Assembly: GCA_945907765.1 (NCBI GenBank)
Contig: CAMDTO010000014.1
Coordinates: 1-34,093 of the forward strand
DNA length: 34,093 bases
Source: Thermoflexus hugenholtzii JAD2
GTDB taxonomy: Bacteria; Chloroflexota; UBA11872; UBA12225
Direction of reading: 5' to 3'
Shown: piece after piece, positions 29,152 to 34,093 of the stretch
How the letters are laid out: the number at the start of each line of letters is the position of its first letter
How positions within the stretch are numbered: the stretch's first letter is position 1
Program-made: the position numbers and the translations under genes
Notes under the pieces: generated by a model
The model's database searches: none
Seen by the model: only the letters and a program-made list of their open reading frames with translations
Told to the model about the DNA's origin: nothing

Positions 29152-32100
29152 ATGATCCGAACCGTTGTCGGTGTTTGCATTTGGATCACTGCGATCGGAC
29201 TGTCCGGTCTCGGCTTATGGACCGGCCGCCAGGTCCTCGATCGAGGGGTTGTCTACGGAGACCCCGGTCTGCCATTTCCGGAACATGACGTGACAGCCCA
29301 CGCCGTCAACACTCAACTTGAACTTGAACCAGATGATTTGTCGGTGGCGCGGACCCTTGATCTTGTAAGGGACGCCGGGTTTGGTTGGATTCGGCAGCAA
29401 GTGTCGTGGGCGGACATCGAACCCGGACACAAGGGCAATTTCTGGGACTTCGAACGGAATCGGCCAACATGGACACGGTGGGACACCATCGCGAGGTTGG
29501 CGCGTGACCGGAACTTGCGGGTAATTGCCCGTCTCGAACTCCCACCCGCTTGGTCTCGCCCAGAAGGGTCGTACAAGTCGCACCCGCCGGTCAACGTTCG
29601 TGACTATGCCGACTTCGCTGCAGCATTCGCGTCGCGTTACCGTGACCAGATCGGCTATTTGCAGATCTGGAATGAACCGAACCTTGCGGAGGAATGGGGG
29701 CGTCGGCCAGTCGACCCTGCGGCATACGTGGAGCTACTACGCGCCGGATACACCGCTGCAAGGCAGGGAAATCCCAAGGTTCGCATTCTGACCGCATCGC
29801 TGGCCCAGACGCTTGAACCGGACGACGAGACGGCCGCCGGACTTGACGACCTTGTCTATTTCGACCGGATGTACCTGTATGGCGCCGCGCCCTTCTTCGA
29901 TATCGCAGCAGCTAATGGGTACGGTCTATGGACCGGCCCAGACGACCATCAGGTCGGGTCCTGGTACACAAACCTGCCACGGATCACGCTGATCCGTGAG
30001 GTGATGGTGAGGTATCGCGATACGGCCAAGCCGATCTGGATTTCCGAGTTCGGATGGAACACCCAACCCGTTGACTGGACCGGAAGACCATCGCCGTGGG
30101 GTCGGGTCGACGAGGCAACGCAAGCGTCGCACCTGAGTGGTGGCTACGCGCGGGCTGCGCGCGAATGGCCTTGGCTTGGTCCCATGGCAGTCTGGCTGAT
30201 GAGACAGCCTCGCGCTGAGGTGGGCGACCCAACTCCGTTCTTTGCACTCGTCCGCGAGGATTGGACGACAAGACCGGCGTACGTTTCCCTGAAGGCGTCG
30301 GCGTCAACCCATGTCCTTGGTGTCGGCATGTGGCAGGAATCCGCACCAGGGGTGACCTACGAGGGCACATGGCAGGTCACGGATGACCCAAAGGCTGCGG
30401 GTGGTGCGCTTCGTGAGACACCAGCGCCGAATGCGCACGTTCGCCTTACGTTTGAAGGCACCCGTCTTGAGGTGGTGACTTCGGTTGGCCCGTCACGGGG
30501 CGTGGCTTATGTCACCATCGATGGGTCCTATCTGCTTGCAAACGAGCGCCCTCGGAACCGGTTCGGCCAGGCGACGCTCGACCTTGGATCGCCACGGCCC
30601 GCCGACGCAAACCGGTTCCTCGTAGCGTCGGGGCTTCCGGATGGACCCCACGAGTTTGAACTTACCGTCAGTGGTGACGTTGGCACCGGTTCATCTGCAC
30701 CGGGTGTTGCTTTCGATGGGGTGGTGGTGTCGAGGGACCGAACTTTCACAGCCGAGATCGTCTTCATCCTTGGGCTGATCGCGTCAGGGATCGGCTTTCT
30801 CTGGCTGTTGCGTGCCCCAGTCAGACGGGCGCTGGTCGACGGTATTGGCTACTTTCGCGACGACTGGACTATTCATAGTGGCCGGATCAAAGAGGAATTC
30901 GGTGCTGTCGACAGTCGAGCCCCTCTGGGCAGTTCGCACACGGGCGCCGATGTCGGTCCACCCACTGCGACCGATGAAATGTCATCCGGGACGATCCCTA
31001 ATCGAGATCTTGCGAACGAGGTCAAGGGACCATCCCAAGGTCAGACTGTAGGTTGGCTTCAACGGGACTGGATTTCCGACGCCATTCTTGCCTTCCCGGC
31101 GATCTTGCCTTTGGCGCCGGTAGCGCTCAGCACGACTGTTGGTCGGTTCTCGCCAGTTGAACTTGGTCTGCTCGGGTTGGTGTCACTCGCCTTCCTCAGG
31201 GCAATGCTTCGACCCCAGCCAAAGGATCCGTACGGTAAGAACGCAGCCGTTGCCCGCTTGCATTTTCAATGTGATGGTCTTGTGGTTGCTGCCGTTGCCC
31301 TCGGAGTTGCTGGAACGGTCGCGGCGGTGTCATCTGCCTACCCGAACCCGGCCTGGCGTGAGTGGAGGCAGGTCATCATTGAACCGGTCACGTGGTTCCT
31401 GCTCGCCAGATTGGTTGCACGACGCGAGGACGCCGGTAGACGTATCGCGATTGCGATGATCGCGGGCGCCTCCGTAGTGTCGGTCCTTGCGCTTGGGCAA
31501 TGGGTCTTTGGCATCGGTCTTGTTGACGCGGATGGGGTCGAGCGCGCGCGTGCGCTCTACCCAAGCCCCAACAACCTTGCACTGTTCATCGGCAGAGTTG
31601 CTCCGCTTGCGGTAGCACTCGGCCTGTGGCCGAGTCCCATCGGTAGCCCCCTGACGCGATTGTGGTTGCTCGCATCCGTCGTGGTCATTGTCACTGGGGT
31701 GGTCGTGACGTATTCCCGTGGGGCTTGGCTTGCGGTAGGGATTGCACTGATTTGGATTGGTCGCAAATGGCTCACTTCGAGGCAAATTGCGATACGGCCT
31801 TCGCGAAAAGTATTCCTTTTGTTCATGGCCACAGTTGCTGGTGCAATCATTGTGATGTCAATGTCGGAGAGGCTCCGGCTCATGTTCGTGTCTGGCGGAA
31901 CCGGCCTGTTGCGATTGAGTGTCTGGACCGGTGCCGTGGCGATGATCCGCGACCACCCATGGTTGGGCCTCGGGCTTGATCAGTTTGTCTACGCCTACCC
32001 GAACTACATGGGTGCCGACGCGTGGAGGGAGCCAAACCTTTCGCATCCGCACCAGTTCCTGCTCGATTTCTGGATCCGGTTGGGCGTCCCTGGGGTCCTC

Positions 32101-32358
32101 CTGTTGATGGTTGTCGGCATCAGGCTGATCTGGAGGCTTCGCGCTGGTGATCGCTCGCGGAACTTCAACCCCCTCGTGGTAGGCACTTCGGGTGCCTTCA
32201 TCGTATGGGCTATCCACGGCCTCGTGGACAACAGTTACTTTGTTTCAGACCTTGCGTACGCGACATGGGCGCTCCTGCTTATTCATGACCTCGCGACCGC
32301 GACTAACCCCTCCACCCTCAATTCGGGGCATGGCTCATTTGAAAAGTCGAACGACTGA
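29152..32358 (+). CDS. Fusion: N-terminal TM + GH-A-like glycoside hydrolase + beta-sandwich domain + O-antigen ligase/polymerase-like (Wzy_C) multi-TM domain
   Basis: Single 1068-aa frame: LQIWNEPNLAEEW and PIWISEFGWNTQP; GVTYEGTWQVTDDPKAAGGALRETPAPNAHVRLTFEGTRLEVV; then TM helices with YPSPNNLALFIGRVAPLAVAL, YSRGAWLAVG, DHPWLGLGLDQF and LSHPHQFLLDFWIRLGVPG. Confidence 0.85.
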   Translation: MIRTVVGVCIWITAIGLSGLGLWTGRQVLDRGVVYGDPGLPFPEHDVTAHAVNTQLELEPDDLSVARTLDLVRDAGFGWIRQQVSWADIEPGHKGNFWDFERNRPTWTRWDTIARLARDRNLRVIARLELPPAWSRPEGSYKSHPPVNVRDYADFAAAFASRYRDQIGYLQIWNEPNLAEEWGRRPVDPAAYVELLRAGYTAARQGNPKVRILTASLAQTLEPDDETAAGLDDLVYFDRMYLYGAAPFFDIAAANGYGLWTGPDDHQVGSWYTNLPRITLIREVMVRYRDTAKPIWISEFGWNTQPVDWTGRPSPWGRVDEATQASHLSGGYARAAREWPWLGPMAVWLMRQPRAEVGDPTPFFALVREDWTTRPAYVSLKASASTHVLGVGMWQESAPGVTYEGTWQVTDDPKAAGGALRETPAPNAHVRLTFEGTRLEVVTSVGPSRGVAYVTIDGSYLLANERPRNRFGQATLDLGSPRPADANRFLVASGLPDGPHEFELTVSGDVGTGSSAPGVAFDGVVVSRDRTFTAEIVFILGLIASGIGFLWLLRAPVRRALVDGIGYFRDDWTIHSGRIKEEFGAVDSRAPLGSSHTGADVGPPTATDEMSSGTIPNRDLANEVKGPSQGQTVGWLQRDWISDAILAFPAILPLAPVALSTTVGRFSPVELGLLGLVSLAFLRAMLRPQPKDPYGKNAAVARLHFQCDGLVVAAVALGVAGTVAAVSSAYPNPAWREWRQVIIEPVTWFLLARLVARREDAGRRIAIAMIAGASVVSVLALGQWVFGIGLVDADGVERARALYPSPNNLALFIGRVAPLAVALGLWPSPIGSPLTRLWLLASVVVIVTGVVVTYSRGAWLAVGIALIWIGRKWLTSRQIAIRPSRKVFLLFMATVAGAIIVMSMSERLRLMFVSGGTGLLRLSVWTGAVAMIRDHPWLGLGLDQFVYAYPNYMGADAWREPNLSHPHQFLLDFWIRLGVPGVLLLMVVGIRLIWRLRAGDRSRNFNPLVVGTSGAFIVWAIHGLVDNSYFVSDLAYATWALLLIHDLATATNPSTLNSGHGSFEKSND

Positions 32359-32404
32359 GCCCGGGTGGATTCAGCTTTGTGGCGCGGGGTATCACGGTTG
32401 ATCG

Positions 32405-33958
32405 TTGGATTGGTCGACTGAGGGACTTTTGACGACCGATCAGCAACGCGTTCCGGTGTCAGGCCGGACCACCTTACGCACCGTTTCGACGCCCAGTTCA
32501 GCTGTTGCCGTGACTGTTGGTGATGCCAGAGATGGCATGGTGTTCCCACACAGGACGGCCCCGCCACCCGCGTGGATGGTCGCGATCCCAATCGGGTTGG
32601 CCATCGCCCTCTTGCCCGCGTACTTGACCGCCGTGCTTCTCGTCGGTGTCGCTGGGGTTGCCGTCCTCATGGCACGTCCGCTATGGGCGCTCTTCGCGCT
32701 AGCGTTCACGGTCCCCTATCAGGGTCTCGCCGATTTCCGTTACCAGAGCGTCAACATTACGCCTACCGAGGCAGTTTTCCTTCTCCTGGTTATCGGATGG
32801 GGCACGGCAAGGGCGGCCGGTAGGGTGCCGGCACCGTCGCTCAGCCCCCTGGTTATCGCGATCGGCTTGCTGTTGAGCCTGCTGATCCTTTCCTGTGTGG
32901 TTGCGCCAAACCTGATCCTCGCTGGCAAGGAGCTGGTCAAGTGGGTTGAGGTCGCAGGCGTCACACTGATCGGTCAGAGCCTTCTTGTTCGCATTGCGGA
33001 CCGCCGGATGATGTTCCTGGTCATGACCGCGGCGGTGGTTTCGCAGGCGGTGTACGGATTGCTTCAGGCAACACAACACTGGGGACCTGACCATTTCATG
33101 ATCGGGTCATGGCTGATGCGTGCCTACGGAAATTTCGAGCAGCCAAACCCCTATGCTGGCTATCTCGGGTTGCACCTGCCGTTGGTGTTGTCGGTGGCAC
33201 TTTTCGGTGTCCGAACCCGCCCGGCGCGATGGTTCTGGGGAGGCGCTTCGGCCCTCCTCGCGGTCGCGCTGGTTACCTCGATGTCACGCGGTGCGTGGCT
33301 GGGGCAAATCACGGGCATTCTGACTGTCGTGCTGATTGAAAGCCGTAGTGCGCGCCACGCAGTCCTGACGTTCGGGGGTCTGGGTTCGGTTATTCTGCTT
33401 GCGTTGTGGCCGGTCCTTCCCTCAGAGGTGACCGACCGAATCGGCAGCATTTTCGGGTCGCTTTTCGCCGTCTTCTCACTGGCATCGACGACACTTACCC
33501 CAGCAAATTGGGCAGTCATGGAACGCCTGTCCCAGTGGTACGCGGGGTGGCAGATGTTCAGTGCGAACCCCATCGTTGGAGTTGGGATCGGCAATTACAA
33601 CACAGCCTATGCCACATATCGCCTGCCCGAATGGCCGGTGGCTCTGGGGCACGCGCACAATCACTACTTGACGATCGCGGCTGAGGCAGGACTGTTCGCG
33701 TGTCTCGCCTACATCATCGTCATCCTTGTCGCGATCCGGTCAACCCGCACGGCATGGCGAACGGCGACCACGAGATACGGTCGCGCAATTGCACTGGGAA
33801 CCCTTGGCAGTATCGGGGCTCTAGCGACGCACAATCTTGTTGACGTGCTGTTTGTGCATGGGATGAGCGTAACCATTGGCTTGTTACTGGCGCTGTCGAG
33901 CGTCAGTGATGAGCGTGATCCGGTTCCGTCTGGATTGATCTCACGGATCATGGAGTGA
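32405..33958 (+). CDS. O-antigen ligase/polymerase-like membrane protein (Wzy_C)
   Basis: Polytopic; NFEQPNPYAGYLGLHLPLVLS, MSRGAWLGQ, ANPIVGVGIGNYNTAYATY, GHAHNHYLTIAAEAGLFA. Start could be TTG 32405 or ATG 32537. Confidence 0.87.
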   Translation: MDWSTEGLLTTDQQRVPVSGRTTLRTVSTPSSAVAVTVGDARDGMVFPHRTAPPPAWMVAIPIGLAIALLPAYLTAVLLVGVAGVAVLMARPLWALFALAFTVPYQGLADFRYQSVNITPTEAVFLLLVIGWGTARAAGRVPAPSLSPLVIAIGLLLSLLILSCVVAPNLILAGKELVKWVEVAGVTLIGQSLLVRIADRRMMFLVMTAAVVSQAVYGLLQATQHWGPDHFMIGSWLMRAYGNFEQPNPYAGYLGLHLPLVLSVALFGVRTRPARWFWGGASALLAVALVTSMSRGAWLGQITGILTVVLIESRSARHAVLTFGGLGSVILLALWPVLPSEVTDRIGSIFGSLFAVFSLASTTLTPANWAVMERLSQWYAGWQMFSANPIVGVGIGNYNTAYATYRLPEWPVALGHAHNHYLTIAAEAGLFACLAYIIVILVAIRSTRTAWRTATTRYGRAIALGTLGSIGALATHNLVDVLFVHGMSVTIGLLLALSSVSDERDPVPSGLISRIME

Positions 33959-34093
33959 TCGGTGTAGCTACCGACCGCCTTGGAGCCGATTAGCGCCACA
34001 GATGAGCAGGTCGCGTCTTGACATGACGTCGACTAGCGCAAGTCGCCACCGATCTCCGTGAACCCGTTTCCCGTTGAATGCGGTCCGAGTACC

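Noticed and set aside
193-33999. Many additional ORFs of 60-320 aa in the six-frame track, mostly antisense to or out of frame with the called genes (for example 12467-13429 minus, 22073-22654 plus, 23417-24214 plus)
   Set aside because: They are expected by chance in high-GC DNA, show no recognisable domains, and lie opposite clearly conserved genes.
33959-34093. Possible small hairpin (TCGGT/ACCGA) and TTGACA box in the right edge sequence
   Set aside because: The stem is only 5 bp, no matching -10 lies at proper spacing from TTGACA, and no gene could be supported in the last 135 nt.
1-34093. tRNA, rRNA, CRISPR arrays, transposases, phage genes, toxin-antitoxin pairs
   Set aside because: No characteristic sequence was recognised by eye on either strand; tRNAscan-SE, CRISPR finders and HMM searches would be needed for a formal negative.

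Overview
High-GC bacterial chromosomal window, almost fully coding. The style suggests a Chloroflexota-like genome, but this is inference only. From left to right it holds: (i) a minus-strand block of GDSL hydrolase, enolase-superfamily enzyme and a Tat/lipoprotein-type family-1 solute-binding protein; (ii) a plus-strand BMP-family nucleoside/simple-sugar ABC transporter (binding protein, double ATPase, two permeases) with a strong intercistronic hairpin; (iii) a minus-strand OmpR-type response regulator and histidine kinase; (iv) a CorC/CNNM-like protein, a tandem-GNAT protein and a small membrane protein; (v) a minus-strand riboflavin operon (HtrA-like protease, ribD, ribE, ribBA, ribH, APH-fold kinase); (vi) coaE; (vii) a coupled rny and PHP-phosphoesterase (YciV/RNase AM-like) pair, a second PHP protein and lon; (viii) a polysaccharide cassette: a stand-alone glycoside hydrolase, a 1068-aa protein fusing a glycoside hydrolase and beta-sandwich domain to an O-antigen ligase/polymerase-like membrane domain, and a stand-alone O-antigen-ligase-like protein. 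The best candidate for something undescribed is the GH / GH-Wzy fusion / Wzy cassette at 27916-33958. Next are the APH-fold kinase with a degenerate Brenner motif in the riboflavin operon and the rny-PHP coupling. No tRNA, rRNA, CRISPR array, transposase or phage gene was recognised.
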